In this document: one piece after another, positions 11,233 through 25,200 of the stretch
How the letters are laid out: each line of letters opens with the position of its first letter
Numbering within the stretch: position 1 is the first letter of the stretch
Source of the DNA: Auanema rhodensis
Taxonomy: Eukaryota > Nematoda > Chromadorea > Rhabditida > Rhabditidae
NCBI GenBank assembly: GCA_964057225.1
Contig: OZ059897.1
Location: 1,178,001 to 1,242,000, forward strand
Direction of reading: 5' to 3'
Length of the DNA stretch: 64,000 nucleotides
Program-made: the position numbers and the translations under genes
The notes under the pieces: generated by a model
Database searches by the model: none
What the model was told of the DNA's origin: nothing
What the model saw: only the letters and a program-made list of their open reading frames with translations

Positions 11233-14040
11233 ATCAGATTTGCGCTAGCAAAGAAATGCACCGAGATATCAACTGATATAAGTTCACACTTATATCCTCG
11301 ATTTTCACCCTGAAGAATTAATTTTTTCGTTGAATAACATTGTCCATCGTCTTCGCCTTGAAAAAAGGAATTTAAAAACATCTACTTTTCGTGAAATTAT
11401 TTTGAAATTTTTCGGGAAAATTTTTGTCAAAATGTTTTTGGAAGCAATGTTGAGTGTACATGGAAACTCAACATACACTAATGCAACATTTTTCAAACGA
11501 TCATAACTAATTTTTGTATTGAGCGTTTCTTAATGTATTATAGTGCATTCGATGCGGATTTTTAAGCTGCTTCGATCTGTGTTATCAGATTTGCGCTAGC
11601 TTAAAAATGCACCGAGATATCAACTGATATAAGTTCACACTTATATCCTCGATTTTCACCCTGAAGAATTAATTTTTTCGTTGATTAACATTGTCCATCG
11701 TCTTTGCCTTGAAAAAAGGAATCTAAAAACATCTACTTTTTGTGAAATTATTTTGAAATTTTTTGGCAAAATTTTTGTCAAAATGTTTTTGAAAGCAATG
11801 TTGAGTGTACATGGAAACTCAACATACACTAATGCAACATTTTTCAAACGATCATAACTAATTTTTGTATTGAGCGTTTCTTAATGTATTATAGTGCATT
11901 CGATGCGGATTTTTAAGCTGCTTCGATCTGTGTTATCAGATTTGCGCTAGCTTAAAAATGCACCGAGATATCAACTGATATAAGTTCACACTTATATCCT
12001 CGATTTTCACCCTGAAGAATTAATTTTTTCGTTGATTAACATTGTCCATCGTCTTTGCCTTGAAAAAAGGAATCTAAAAACATCTACTTTTTGTGAAATT
12101 ATTTTGAAATTTTTTGGCAAAATTTTTGTCAAAATGTTTTTGGAAGCAATGTTGAGTGTACATGGAAACTCAACATACACTAATGCATCATTTTTCAAAC
12201 AATCATAAATAATTTTTGTATTGAGCGTTTCTTAATGTATTATAGTGCATTCGATACGGATTTTTAAGCTGCTTCGATCTGTGTTATCAGATTTGCGCTA
12301 GCAAAGAAATGCACCGAGATATCAACTGATATAAGTTCACACTTATATCCTCGATTTTCACCCTGAAGAATTAATTTTTTCGTTGAATAACATTGTCCAT
12401 CGTCTTCGCCTTGAAAAAAGGAATTTAAAAACATCTACTTTTCGTGAAATTATTTTGAAATTTTTCGGGAAAATTTTTGTCAAAATGTTTTTGGAAGCAA
12501 TGTTGAGTGTACATGGAAACTCAACATACACTAATGCAACATTTTTCAAACGATCATAACTAATTTTTGTATTGAGCGTTTCTTAATGTATTATAGTGCA
12601 TTCGATGCGGATTTTTAAGCTGCTTCGATCTGTGTTATCAGATTTGCGCTAGCTTAAAAATGCACCGAGATATCAACTGATATAAGTTCACACTTATATC
12701 CTCGATTTTCACCCTGAAGAATTAATTTTTTCGTTGATTAACATTGTCCATCGTCTTTGCCTTGAAAAAAGGAATCTAAAAACATCTACTTTTTGTGAAA
12801 TTATTTTGAAATTTTTTGGCAAAATTTTTGTCAAAATGTTTTTGAAAGCAATGTTGAGTGTACATGGAAACTCAACATACACTAATGCAACATTTTTCAA
12901 ACGATCATAACTAATTTTTGTATTGAGCGTTTCTTAATGTATTATAGTGCATTCGATGCGGATTTTTAAGCTGCTTCGATCTGTGTTATCAGATTTGCGC
13001 TAGCTTAAAAATGCACCGAGATATCAACTGATATAAGTTCACACTTATATCCTCGATTTTCACCCTGAAGAATTAATTTTTTCGTTGATTAACATTGTCC
13101 ATCGTCTTTGCCTTGAAAAAAGGAATCTAAAAACATCTACTTTTTGTGAAATTATTTTGAAATTTTTTGGCAAAATTTTTGTCAAAATGTTTTTGGAAGC
13201 AATGTTGAGTGTACATGGAAACTCAACACACACTAATGCAACATTTTTCAAACAATCATAAATAATTTTTGTATTGAGCGTTTCTTAATGTATTATAGTG
13301 CATTCGATACGGATTTTTAAGCTGCTTCGATCTGTGTTATCAGATTTGCGCTAGCTTAAAAATGCACCAAGATATCAACTGATATAAGTTCACACTTATA
13401 TCCTCGATTTTCACCCTGAAGAATTAATTTTTTCGTTGATTAACATTGTCCATCGTCTTTGCCTTGAAAAAAGGAATCTAAAAACATCTACTTTTTGTGA
13501 AATTATTTTGAAATTTTTTGGCAAAATTTTTGTCAAAATGTTTTTGAAAGCAATGTTGAGTGTACATGGAAACTCAACATACACTAATGCAACATTTTTC
13601 AAACGATCATAACTAATTTTTGTATTGAGCGTTTCTTAATGTATTATAGTGCATTCGATGCGGATTTTTAAGCTGCTTCGATCTGTGTTATCAGATTTGC
13701 GCTAGCTTAAAAATGCACCGAGATATCAACTGATATAAGTTCACACTTATATCCTCGATTTTCACCCTGAAGAATTAATTTTTTCGTTGATTAACATTGT
13801 CCATCGTCTTTGCCTTGAAAAAAGGAATCTAAAAACATCTACTTTTTGTGAAATTATTTTGAAATTTTTTGGCAAAATTTTTGTCAAAATGTTTTTGGAA
13901 GCAATGTTGAGTGTACATGGAAACTCAACATACACTAATGCAACATTTTTCAAACAATCATAAATAATTTTTGTATTGAGCGTTTCTTAATGTATTATAG
14001 TGCATTCGATACGGATTTTTAAGCTGCTTCGATCTGTGTT
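11233..14040. repeat. Family A trimer zone (c', b, b) followed by b, b pairs
   Basis: The order c', b(GAAAGC), b(GGAAGC, CAATCATAAATA) occurs at 11233 and again at 12286, a 1053-bp spacing. Two more b/b monomers follow from 13339. Subtype c' has GAATTTAAAAAC, CTTTTCGTGAAATT and CGGGAAAA. This is a trimer higher-order pattern built from different subtypes than the trimer at 1756. Confidence 0.75.
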
Positions 14041-14742
14041 ATCAGATTTGCGCTAGCAAAGAAATGCACCGAGATATCAACTGATATAAGTTCACACTTA
14101 TATCCTCGATTTTCACCCTGAAGAATTGATTTTTTCGTTGAATAACATTGTCCATCGTTTTTGCCTCGAAAAAAGGAATCTAAAAACATCTACTTTTCGC
14201 TAAATTATTTTGAAATTTTTCGAAAAAATTTTTGTCAAAATGTTTTTGGAAGCAATGTTGAGTGTACATGGAAACTCAACATACACTAATGCATCATTTT
14301 TCAAACGATCATAACTAATTTTTGTATTAAGCTTTTCTTAATGTATTATAGTGCATTCGATGCGGATTTTTAAGCTGCTTCGATCTGTGTTATCAGATTT
14401 GCGCTAGCTTAAAAATGCACCGAGATATCAACTGATATAAGTTCACACTTATATCCTCGATTTTCACCCTGAAGAATTAATTTTTTCGTTGAATAACATT
14501 GTCCATCGTCTTCGCCTTGAAAAAAGAAATCTAAAAACATCTACTTTTCGTAAAATTATCTTGAAATTTTTCAGGAAAATTTTTGTCAAAATGTTTTTGG
14601 AAGCAATGTTGAGTGTACATGGAAACTCAACATACACTAATGCAACATTTTTCAAACGATCATAACTAATTTTTGTATTGAGCGTTTCTTAATGTATTAT
14701 AGTGCATTCGATGCGGATTTTTAAGCTGCGTCGATCTGTGTT
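14041..14742. repeat. Family A monomers 41-42 (g, a)
   Basis: A g monomer followed by an a monomer, the pairing also seen at 6319, 10180, 21412 and 22114. The repeated pairing suggests g-a travels as a 702-bp unit. Confidence 0.75.
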
Positions 14743-16497
14743 ATCAGATTTGCGCTAGCTTAGAAATGCACCGAGATATCAACTGATATAAGTTCACACT
14801 TATATCCTCGATTTTCACCCTGAAGAATTAATTTTTTCGTTGAATAACATTGTCCATCGTCTTCGCCTTGAAAAAAGGAATTTAAAAACATCTACTTTTT
14901 GTGAAATTATTTTGAAATTTTTCGGGAAAATTTTTGTCAAAATGTTTTTGGAAGCAATGTTGAGTGTACATGGAAACTCAACATACACTAATGCATCATT
15001 TTTCAAACGATCATAACTAATTTTTGTATTGAGCGTTTTTTGATGTATTATAGTGCATTCGATACGGATTTTTAAGCTGCTTCGATCTGTGTTATCAGAT
15101 TTGCGCTAGCAAAGAAATGCACCGAGATATCAACTGATATAAGTTCACACTTATATCCTCGATTTTCACCCTGAAGAATTAATTTTTTCGTTGAATAACA
15201 TTGTCCATCGTCTTCGCCTTGAAAAAAGGAATTTAAAAACATCTACTTTTCGTGAAATTATTTTGAAATTTTTCGGGAAAATTTTTGTCAAAATGTTTTT
15301 GGAAGCAATGTTGAGTGTACATGGAAACTCAACATACACTAATGCAACATTTTTCAAACAATCATAAATAATTTTTGTATTGAGCGTTTCTTAATGTATT
15401 ATAGTGCATTCGATACGGATTTTTAAGCTGCTTCGATCTGTGTTATCAGATTTGCGCTAGCTTAGAAATGCACCGAGATATCAACTGATATAAGTTCACA
15501 CTTATATCCTCGATTTTCACCCTGAAGAATTAATTTTTTCGTTGAATAACATTGTCCATCGTCTTCGCCTTGAAAAAAGGAATTTAAAAACATCTACTTT
15601 TTGTGAAATTATTTTGAAATTTTTCGGGAAAATTTTTGTCAAAATGTTTTTGGAAGCAATGTTGAGTGTACATGGAAACTCAACATACACTAATGCATCA
15701 TTTTTCAAACGATCATAACTAATTTTTGTATTGAGCGTTTTTTAATGTATTATAGTGCATTCGATACGGATTTTTAAGCTGCTTCGATCTGTGTTATCAG
15801 ATTTGCGCTAGCAAAGAAATGCACCGAGATATCAACTGATATAAGTTCACACTTATATCCTCGATTTTCACCCTGAAGAATTAATTTTTTCGTTGAATAA
15901 CATTGTCCATCGTCTTCGCCTTGAAAAAAGGAATTTAAAAACATCTACTTTTCGTGAAATTATTTTGAAATTTTTCGGGAAAATTTTTGTCAAAATGTTT
16001 TTGGAAGCAATGTTGAGTGTACATGGAAACTCAACATACACTAATGCAACATTTTTCAAACAATCATAAATAATTTTTGTATTGAGCGTTTCTTAATGTA
16101 TTATAGTGCATTCGATACGGATTTTTAAGCTGCTTCGATCTGTGTTATCAGATTTGCGCTAGCTTAGAAATGCACCGAGATATCAACTGATATAAGTTCA
16201 CACTTATATCCTCGATTTTCACCCTGAAGAATTAATTTTTTCGTTGAATAACATTGTCCATCGTCTTCGCCTTGAAAAAAGGAATTTAAAAACATCTACT
16301 TTTTGTGAAATTATTTTGAAATTTTTCGGGAAAATTTTTGTCAAAATGTTTTTGGAAGCAATGTTGAGTGTACATGGAAACTCAACATACACTAATGCAT
16401 CATTTTTCAAACGATCATAACTAATTTTTGTATTGAGCGTTTTTTAATGTATTATAGTGCATTCGATACGGATTTTTAAGCTGCTTCGATCTGTGTT
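14743..16497. repeat. Family A dimer zone (c/c' alternation)
   Basis: Five monomers alternate c, c', c, c', c. The c form has CTTTTTGTGAAATT and GCATCA. The c' form has CAAAGAAATG, CTTTTCGTGAAATT and CAATCATAAATA. The unit is 702 bp. Confidence 0.8.
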
Positions 16498-17901
16498 ATC
16501 AGATTTGCGCTAGCAAAGAAATGCTCCGAGATATCAACTGATATAAGTTCACACTTATATCCTCGATTTTCACCCTGAAGAATTAATTTTTTCGTTGATT
16601 AACATTGTCCATCGTCTTTGCCTTGAAAAAAGGAATCTAAAAACATCTACTTTTTGTGAAATTATTTTGAAATTTTTTGGCAAAATTTTTGTCAAAATGT
16701 TTTTGAAAGCAATGTTGAGTGTACATGGAAACTCAACATACACTAATGCAACATTTTTCAAACGATCATAACTAATTTTTGTATTGAGCGTTTCTTAATG
16801 TATTATAGTGCATTCGATGCGGATTTTTAAGCTGCTTCGATCTGTGTTATCAGATTTGCGCTATCTTAAAAATGCACCGAGATATCAACTGATATAAGTT
16901 CACACTTATATCCTCGATTTTCACCCTGAAGAATTAATTTTTTCGTTGATTAACATTGTCCATCGTCTTTGCCTTGTAAAAAGGAATCTAAAAACATCTA
17001 CTTTTTGTGAAATTATTTTGAATTTTTTTGGCAAAATTTTTGTCAAAATGTTTTTGAAAGCAATGTTGAGTGTACATGGAAACTCAACATACACTAATGC
17101 AACATTTTTCAAACGATCATAACTAATTTTTGTATTGAGCGTTTCTTATTGTATTATAGTGCATTCGATGCGGATTTGTAAGCTGCTTCGATCTGTGTTA
17201 TCAGATTTGCGCTAGCTTAAAAATGCACCGAGATATCAACCGATATAAGTTCACACTTATATCCTCGATTTTCACCCTGAAGAATTAATTTTTTCGTTGA
17301 ATAACATTGTCCATCGTCTTCGCCTTGAAAAAAGAAATCTAAAAACATCTACTTTTCGTAAAATTATCTTGAAATTTTTCAGGAAAATTTTTGTCAAAAT
17401 GTTTTTGAAAGCAATGTTGAGTGTACATGGAAACTCAACATACACTAATGCAACATTTTTCAAACGATCATAACTAATTTTTGTATTGAGCGTTTCTTAT
17501 TGTATTATAGTGCATTCGATGCGGATTTGTAAGCTGCTTCGATCTGTGTTATCAGATTTGCGCTAGCTTAAAAATGCACCGAGATATCAACCGATATAAG
17601 TTCACACTTATATCCTCGATTTTCACCCTGAAGAATTAATTTTTTCGTTGAATAACATTGTCCATCGTCTTCGCCTTGAAAAAAGAAATCTAAAAACATC
17701 TACTTTTCGTAAAATTATCTTGAAATTTTTCAGGAAAATTTTTGTCAAAATGTTTTTGGAAGCAATGTTGAGTGTACATGGAAACTCAACATACACTAAT
17801 GCAACATTTTTCAAACGATCATAACTAATTTTTGTATTGAGCGTTTCTTAATGTATTATAGTGCATTCGATGCGGATTTTTAAGCTGCTTCGATCTGTGT
17901 T
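16498..17901. repeat. Family A monomers 48-51 (b, CTTGTAAAAAG type, a, a)
   Basis: Two b-type monomers are followed by two a-type monomers. The GGATTTGTAAGC and CAACCGATATAAG private variants are shared by neighbours here, showing short-range spread of new mutations. One GCTAGC site is lost (GCTATC near 16861). Confidence 0.7.
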
Positions 17902-20900
17902 ATCAGATTTGCGCTAGCTTAAAAATGCACCGAGATATCAACCGATATAAGTTCACACTTATATCCTCGATTTTCACCCTGAAGAATTAATTTTTTCGTT
18001 GAATAACATTGTCCATCGTCTTCGCCTTAAAAAAAAGAATCTAAAAACATCTACTCTTTGTTAAATTATCTTGAAATTTTTCGGGAAAATTTTTGTCAAA
18101 ATGTTTTTGGAAGCAATGTTGAGTGTACATGGAAACTCAACATACACTAATGCATCATTTTTCAAACAATCATAAATAATTTTTGTATTGAGCGTTTCTT
18201 AATGTATTATAGTGCATTCGATGCGGATTTTTAAGCTGCTTCGATCTGTGTTATCAGATTTGCGCTAGCTTAAAAATGCACCGAGATATCAACTGATATA
18301 AGTTCACACTTATATCCTCGATTTTCACCCTGAAGAATTAATTTTTTCGTTGATTAACATTGTCCATCGTCTTTGCCTTGAAAAAAGGAATCTAAAAACA
18401 TCTACTTTTTGTAAAATTATCTTGAAATTTTTTGGCAAAATTTTTGTCAAAATGTTTTTGGAAGCAATGTTGAGTGTACATGGAAACTCAACATACACTA
18501 ATGCAACATTTTTCAAACGATCATAACTAATTTTTGTATTGAGCGTTTCTTAATGTATTATAGTGCATTCGATGCGGATTTTTAAGCTGCTTCGATCTGT
18601 GTTATCAGATTTGCGCTAGCTTAAAAATGCACCGAGATATCAACTGATATAAGTTCACACTTATATCCTCGATTTTCACCCTGAAGAATTAATTTTTTCG
18701 TTGATTAACATTGTCCATCGTCTTTGCCTTGAAAAAAGGAATCTAAAAACATCTACTTTTTGTGAAATTATTTTGAAATTTTTTGGCAAAATTTTTGTCA
18801 AAATGTTTTTGAAAGCAATGTTGAGTGTACATGGAAACTCAACATACACTAATGCAACATTTTTCAAACGATCATAACTAATTTTTGTATTGAGCGTTTC
18901 TTAATGTATTATAGTGCATTCGATGCGGATTTTTAAGCTGCTTCGATCTGTGTTATCAGATTTGCGCTAGCTTAAAAATGCACCGAGATATCAACTGATA
19001 TAAGTTCACACTTATATCCTCGATTTTCACCCTGAAGAATTAATTTTTTCGTTGATTAACATTGTCCATCGTCTTTGCCTTGAAAAAAGGAATCTAAAAA
19101 CATCTACTTTTTGTGAAATTATTTTGAAATTTTTTGGCAAAATTTTTGTCAAAATGTTTTTGGAAGCAATGTTGAGTGTACATGGAAACTCAACATACAC
19201 TAATGCAACATTTTTCAAACAATCATAAATAATTTTTGTATTGAGCGTTTCTTAATGTATTATAGTGCATTCGATACGGATTTTTAAGCTGCTTCGATCT
19301 GTGTTATCAGATTTGCGCTAGCTTAAAAATGCACCAAGATATCAACTGATATAAGTTCACACTTATATCCTCGATTTTCACCCTGAAGAATTAATTTTTT
19401 CGTTGATTAACATTGTCCATCGTCTTTGCCTTGAAAAAAGGAATCTAAAAACATCTACTTTTTGTGAAATTATTTTGAAATTTTTTGGCAAAATTTTTGT
19501 CAAAATGTTTTTGAAAGCAATGTTGAGTGTACATGGAAACTCAACATACACTAATGCAACATTTTTCAAACGATCATAACTAATTTTTGTATTGAGCGTT
19601 TCTTAATGTATTATAGTGCATTCGATGCGGATTTTTAAGCTGCTTCGATCTGTGTTATCAGATTTGCGCTAGCTTAAAAATGCACCGAGATATCAACTGA
19701 TATAAGTTCACACTTATATCCTCGATTTTCACCCTGAAGAATTAATTTTTTCGTTGATTAACATTGTCCATCGTCTTCGCCTTAAAAAAAAGAATCTAAA
19801 AACATCTACTCTTTGTTAAATTATCTTGAAATTTTTCGGGAAAATTTTTGTCAAAATGTTTTTGGAAGCAATGTTGAGTGTACATGGAAACTCAACATAC
19901 ACTAATGCATCATTTTTCAAACAATCATAAATAATTTTTGTATTGAGCGTTTCTTAATGTATTATAGTGCATTCGATGCGGATTTTTAAGCTGCTTCGAT
20001 CTGTGTTATCAGATTTGCGCTAGCTTAAAAATGCACCGAGATATCAACTGATATAAGTTCACACTTATATCCTCGATTTTCACCCTGAAGAATTAATTTT
20101 TTCGTTGATTAACATTGTCCATCGTCTTTGCCTTGAAAAAAGGAATCTAAAAACATCTACTTTTTGTAAAATTATCTTGAAATTTTTTGGCAAAATTTTT
20201 GTCAAAATGTTTTTGGAAGCAATGTTGAGTGTACATGGAAACTCAACATACACTAATGCAACATTTTTCAAACGATCATAACTAATTTTTGTATTGAGCG
20301 TTTCTTAATGTATTATAGTGCATTCGATGCGGATTTTTAAGCTGCTTCGATCTGTGTTATCAGATTTGCGCTAGCTTAAAAATGCACCGAGATATCAACT
20401 GATATAAGTTCACACTTATATCCTCGATTTTCACCCTGAAGAATTAATTTTTTCGTTGATTAACATTGTCCATCGTCTTTGCCTTGAAAAAAGGAATCTA
20501 AAAACATCTACTTTTTGTGAAATTATTTTGAAATTTTTTGGCAAAATTTTTGTCAAAATGTTTTTGGAAGCAATGTTGAGTGTACATGGAAACTCAACAT
20601 ACACTAATGCAACATTTTTCAAACAATCATAAATAATTTTTGTATTGAGCGTTTCTTAATGTATTATAGTGCATTCGATACGGATTTTTAAGCTGCTTCG
20701 ATCTGTGTTATCAGATTTGCGCTAGCTTAAAAATGCACCAAGATATCAACTGATATAAGTTCACACTTATATCCTCGATTTTCACCCTGAAGAATTAATT
20801 TTTTCGTTGATTAACATTGTCCATCGTCTTTGCCTTGAAAAAAGGAATCTAAAAACATCTACTTTTTGTGAAATTATTTTGAAATTTTTTGGCAAAATTT

Positions 20901-21411
20901 TTGTCAAAATGTTTTTGAAAGCAATGTTGAGTGTACATGGAAACTCAACATACACTAATGCAACATTTTTCAAACGATCATAACTAATTTTTGTATTGAG
21001 CGTTTCTTAATGTATTATAGTGCATTCGATGCGGATTTTTAAGCTGCTTCGATCTGTGTTATCAGATTTGCGCTAGCTTAAAAATGCACCGAGATATCAA
21101 CTGATATAAGTTCACACTTATATCCTCGATTTTCACCCTGAAGAATTAATTTTTTCGTTGATTAACATTGTCCATCGTCTTTGCCTTGTAAAAAGGAATC
21201 TAAAAACATCTACTTTTTGTGAAATTATTTTGAAATTTTTCGAAAAAATTTTTGTCAAAATGTTTTTGAAAGCAATGTTGAGTGTACATGGAAACTCAAC
21301 ATACACTAATGCAACATTTTTCAAACGATCATAACTAATTTTTGTATTGAGCGTTTCTTAATGTATTATAGTGCATTCGATGCGGATTTTAAAGCTGCGT
21401 CGATCTGTGTT
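17902..21411. repeat. Family A 5-mer zone marked by subtype f
   Basis: Subtype f has CCTTAAAAAAAAG, CTACTCTTTGTTAAATT and CGGGAAAA. It occurs at 17902 and 19657, spaced 1755 bp (5 monomers), each followed by a b' monomer and then b monomers. The first f has GAATAAC and the second GATTAAC, so one of them has exchanged its left part. Monomer 61 (21061-21411) is the CGAAAAAA type. Confidence 0.75.
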
Positions 21412-22815
21412 ATCAGATTTGCGCAAGCAAAGAAATGCACCGAGATATCAACTGATATAAGTTCACACTTATATCCTCGATTTTCACCCTGAAGAATTGA
21501 TTTTTTCGTTGAATAACATTGTCCATCGTTTTTGCCTCGAAAAAAGGAATCTAAAAACATCTACTTTTCGCTAAATTATTTTGAAATTTTTCGAAAAAAT
21601 TTTTGTCAAAATGTTTTTGGAAGCAATGTTGAGTGTACATGGAAACTCAACATACACTAATGCATCATTTTTCAAACGATCATAACTAATTTTTGTATTA
21701 AGCTTTTCTTAATGTATTATAGTGCATTCGATGCGGATTTTTAAGCTGCTTCGATCTGTGTTATCAGATTTGCGCTAGCTTAAAAATGCACCGAGATATC
21801 AACTGATATAAGTTCACACTTATATCCTCGATTTTCACCCTGAAGAATTAATTTTTTCGTTGAATAACATTGTCCATCGTCTTCGCCTTGAAAAAAGAAA
21901 TCTAAAAACATCTACTTTTCGTAAAATTATCTTGAAATTTTTCAGGAAAATTTTTGTCAAAATGTTTTTGGAAGCAATGTTGAGTGTACATGGAAACTCA
22001 ACATACACTAATGCAACATTTTTCAAACGATCATAACTAATTTTTGTATTGAGCGTTTCTTAATGTATTATAGTGCATTCGATGCGGATTTTTAAGCTGC
22101 TTCGATCTGTGTTATCAGATTTGCGCTAGCTTAAAAATGCACCGAGATATCAACTGATATAAGTTCACACTTATATCCTCGATTTTCACCCTGAAGAATT
22201 GATTTTTTCGTTGAATAACATTGTCCATCGTTTTTGCCTCGAAAAAAGGAATCTAAAAACATCTACTTTTCGCTAAATTATTTTGAAATTTTTCGAAAAA
22301 ATTTTTGTCAAAATGTTTTTGGAAGCAATGTTGAGTGTACATGGAAACTCAACATACACTAATGCATCATTTTTCAAACGATCATAACTAATTTTTGTAT
22401 TAAGCTTTTCTTAATGTATTATAGTGCATTCGATGCGGATTTTTAAGCTGCTTCGATCTGTGTTATCAGATTTGCGCTAGCTTAAAAATGCACCGAGATA
22501 TCAACTGATATAAGTTCACACTTATATCCTCGATTTTCACCCTGAAGAATTAATTTTTTCGTTGAATAACATTGTCCATCGTCTTCGCCTTGAAAAAAGA
22601 AATCTAAAAACATCTACTTTTCGTAAAATTATCTTGAAATTTTTCAGGAAAATTTTTGTCAAAATGTTTTTGGAAGCAATGTTGAGTGTACATGGAAACT
22701 CAACATACACTAATGCAACATTTTTCAAACGATCATAACTAATTTTTGTATTGAGCGTTTCTTAATGTATTATAGTGCATTCGATGCGGATTTTTAAGCT
22801 GCTTCGATCTGTGTT
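21412..22815. repeat. Family A g/a dimer zone
   Basis: The order is g, a, g, a with a 702-bp spacing. This is the end of the highly regular part of array A. Confidence 0.8.
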
Positions 22816-23166
22816 ATCAGATTTGCGCTAGCTTAAAAATGCACCGAGATATCAACTGATATAAGTTCACACTTATATCCTCGATTTTCAACCTGAAGAA
22901 TTAATTTTTTCGTTGATTAACATTGTCCATCGTCTTTGCCTTGAAAAAAGGAATCTAAAAACATCTACTTTTTGTGAAATTATTTTGAAATTTTTTGGCA
23001 AAATTTTTGTCAAAATGTTTTTGAAAGCAATGTTGAGTGTACATGGAAACTCAACATACACTAATGCATAATTTTTTAAACAATCATAACTAATTTTTGT
23101 ATTGAGCGTTTCTTAATGTATTATAGTGCATTCGATACGGATTTTTAAGCTGCTTCGATCTGTGTT
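22816..23166. repeat. Recombinant family A monomer at a subfamily boundary
   Basis: The left and middle parts are b-type (GATTAAC, TTTGTGAAATT, TGGCAAAA, GAAAGC). The right part is the e-type that dominates just downstream (GCATAATTTTTTAAAC, from about 23066). It reads as a crossover or conversion product, with the switch between about 23020 and 23066. Confidence 0.7.
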
Positions 23167-23517
23167 ATCAGATTTGCGCTAGCTTAAAAATGCACCGAGA
23201 TATCAACTGATATAAGTTCACACTTATATCCTCGATTTTCACCCTGAAGAATTAATTTTTTCGTTGATTAACATTGTCCATCGTTTTTGCCTTGAAAAAA
23301 GAAATCTAAAAACATCTACTTTTGGTAAAATTATTTTGAAATTTTTCAGGAAAATTTTTGTCAAAATGTTTTTGGAATCAATGTTGAGTGTACATGGAAA
23401 CTCAACATACACTAATGCATAATTTTTTAAACGATCATAACTAATTTTTGTATTGAGCGTTTCTTAATGTATTATAGTGCATTCGATGCGGATTTTTAAG
23501 CTGCGTCGATCTGTGTT

Positions 23518-23798
23518 ATCAGATTTGCGCTAGCTTAGAAATGCACCGAGATATCAACTGATATAAGTTCACACTTATATCCTCGATTTTCACCCTGAAG
23601 AATTAATTTTTTCGTTGAATAACATTGTCCATCGTCTTCGCCTTGAAAAAAGAAATTTAAAAACATCTACTTTTCGTGAAATTATTTTGAAATTTTTCAG
23701 GAAAATTTTTGTCAAAATGTTTTTGGAAGCAATGTTGAGTGTACATGGAAACTCAACATACACTAATGCATAATTTTTTAAACGATCATAACTAAGTT
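23518..23798. repeat. Family A monomer with 70-bp deletion
   Basis: The sequence runs from ACTAA (23791-23795) straight into GTTATCAG, losing the segment that normally carries TTTTTGTATTGAGCG through GATCTGT. The monomer is 281 bp instead of 351, and the array phase shifts by 70 bp from here. I see no clear microhomology at the join. Confidence 0.9.
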
Positions 23799-25200
23799 AT
23801 CAGATTTGTGCTAGCTTAGAAATGCACCGAGATATCAACTGATATAAGTTCACACTTATATCCTCGATTTTCACCCTGAAGAATTAATTTTTTCGTTGAA
23901 TAACATTGTCCATCGTCTTCGCCTTGAAAAAAGGAATCTAAAAACATCTAGTTTTTGTAAAATTATCCTGAAATTTTTCGGGAAAATTTTTGTCAAAATG
24001 TTTTTGGAAGCAATGTTGAGTGTACATGGAAACTCAACATACACTAATGCATCTTTTTTCAAACAATCATAAATACTTTTGTATTGAGCGTTCCTCAATG
24101 TAGTATAGTGCATTCGAAACGGATTTTTAAGCTGCGTCGATCTGTGTTATCAGATTTGCGCTAGCTTAAAAATGCACCGAGATATCAACTGATATAAGTT
24201 CACACTTATATCCTCGATTTTCACCTTGAAGAATTAATTTTTTCGTTGAATAACATTGTCCATCGTCTTCGCCTTGAAAAAAGAAATCTAAAAACATCTA
24301 CTTTTGGTAAAATTATTTTGAAATTTTTCAGGAAAATTTTTGTCAAAATGTTTTTGGAATCAATGTTGAGTGTACATGGAAACTCAACATACACTAATGC
24401 ATAATTTTTTAAACGATCATAACTAATTTTTGTATTGAGCGTTTCTTAATGTATTATAGTGCATTCGATGCGGATTTTTAAGCTGCGTCGATCTGTGTTA
24501 TCAGATTTGCGCTAGCTTAGAAATGCACCGAGATATCAACTGATATAAGTTCACACTTATATCCTCGATTTTCACCCTGAAGAATTAATTTTTTCGTTGA
24601 TTAACATTGTCCATCGTCTTCGCCTTGAAAAAAGAAATCTAAAAACATCTACTTTTCGTAAAATTATCTTGAAATTTTTCAGGAAAATTTTTGTCAAAAT
24701 GTTTTTGGAAGCAATGTTGAGTGTACATGGAAACTCAACATACACTAATGCAACATTTTTCAAACGATCATAACTAATTTTTGTATTGAGCGTTTCTTAT
24801 TGTATTATAGTGCATTCGATGCGGATTTTTAAGCTGCTTCGATCTGTGTTATCAGATTTGTGCTAGCTTAGAAATGCACCGAGATATCAACTGATATAAG
24901 TTCACACTTATATCCTCGATTTTCACCCTGAAGAATTAATTTTTTCGTTGAATAACATTGTCCATCGTCTTCGCCTTGAAAAAAGGAATCTAAAAACATC
25001 TAGTTTTTGTAAAATTATCCTGAAATTTTTCGGGAAAATTTTTGTCAAAATGTTTTTGGAAGCAATGTTGAGTGTACATGGAAACTCAACATACACTAAT
25101 GCATCTTTTTTCAAACAATCATAAATACTTTTGTATTGAGCGTTCCTCAATGTAGTATAGTGCATTCGAAACGGATTTTTAAGCTGCGTCGATCTGTGTT
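23799..25200. repeat. Family A monomers 69-72 (d, e, a, d)
   Basis: Subtype d first appears here. Its linked markers are CTAGTTTTTGTAAAATT, ATCCTGAAATT, GCATCTTTTTTC, AAATACTTTTG (one base short), ATGTAGTATAG and CGAAACGG. The missing base makes these monomers 350 bp. The e monomer has CTTTTGGTAAAATT and GCATAATTTTTTAAAC. Confidence 0.8.
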
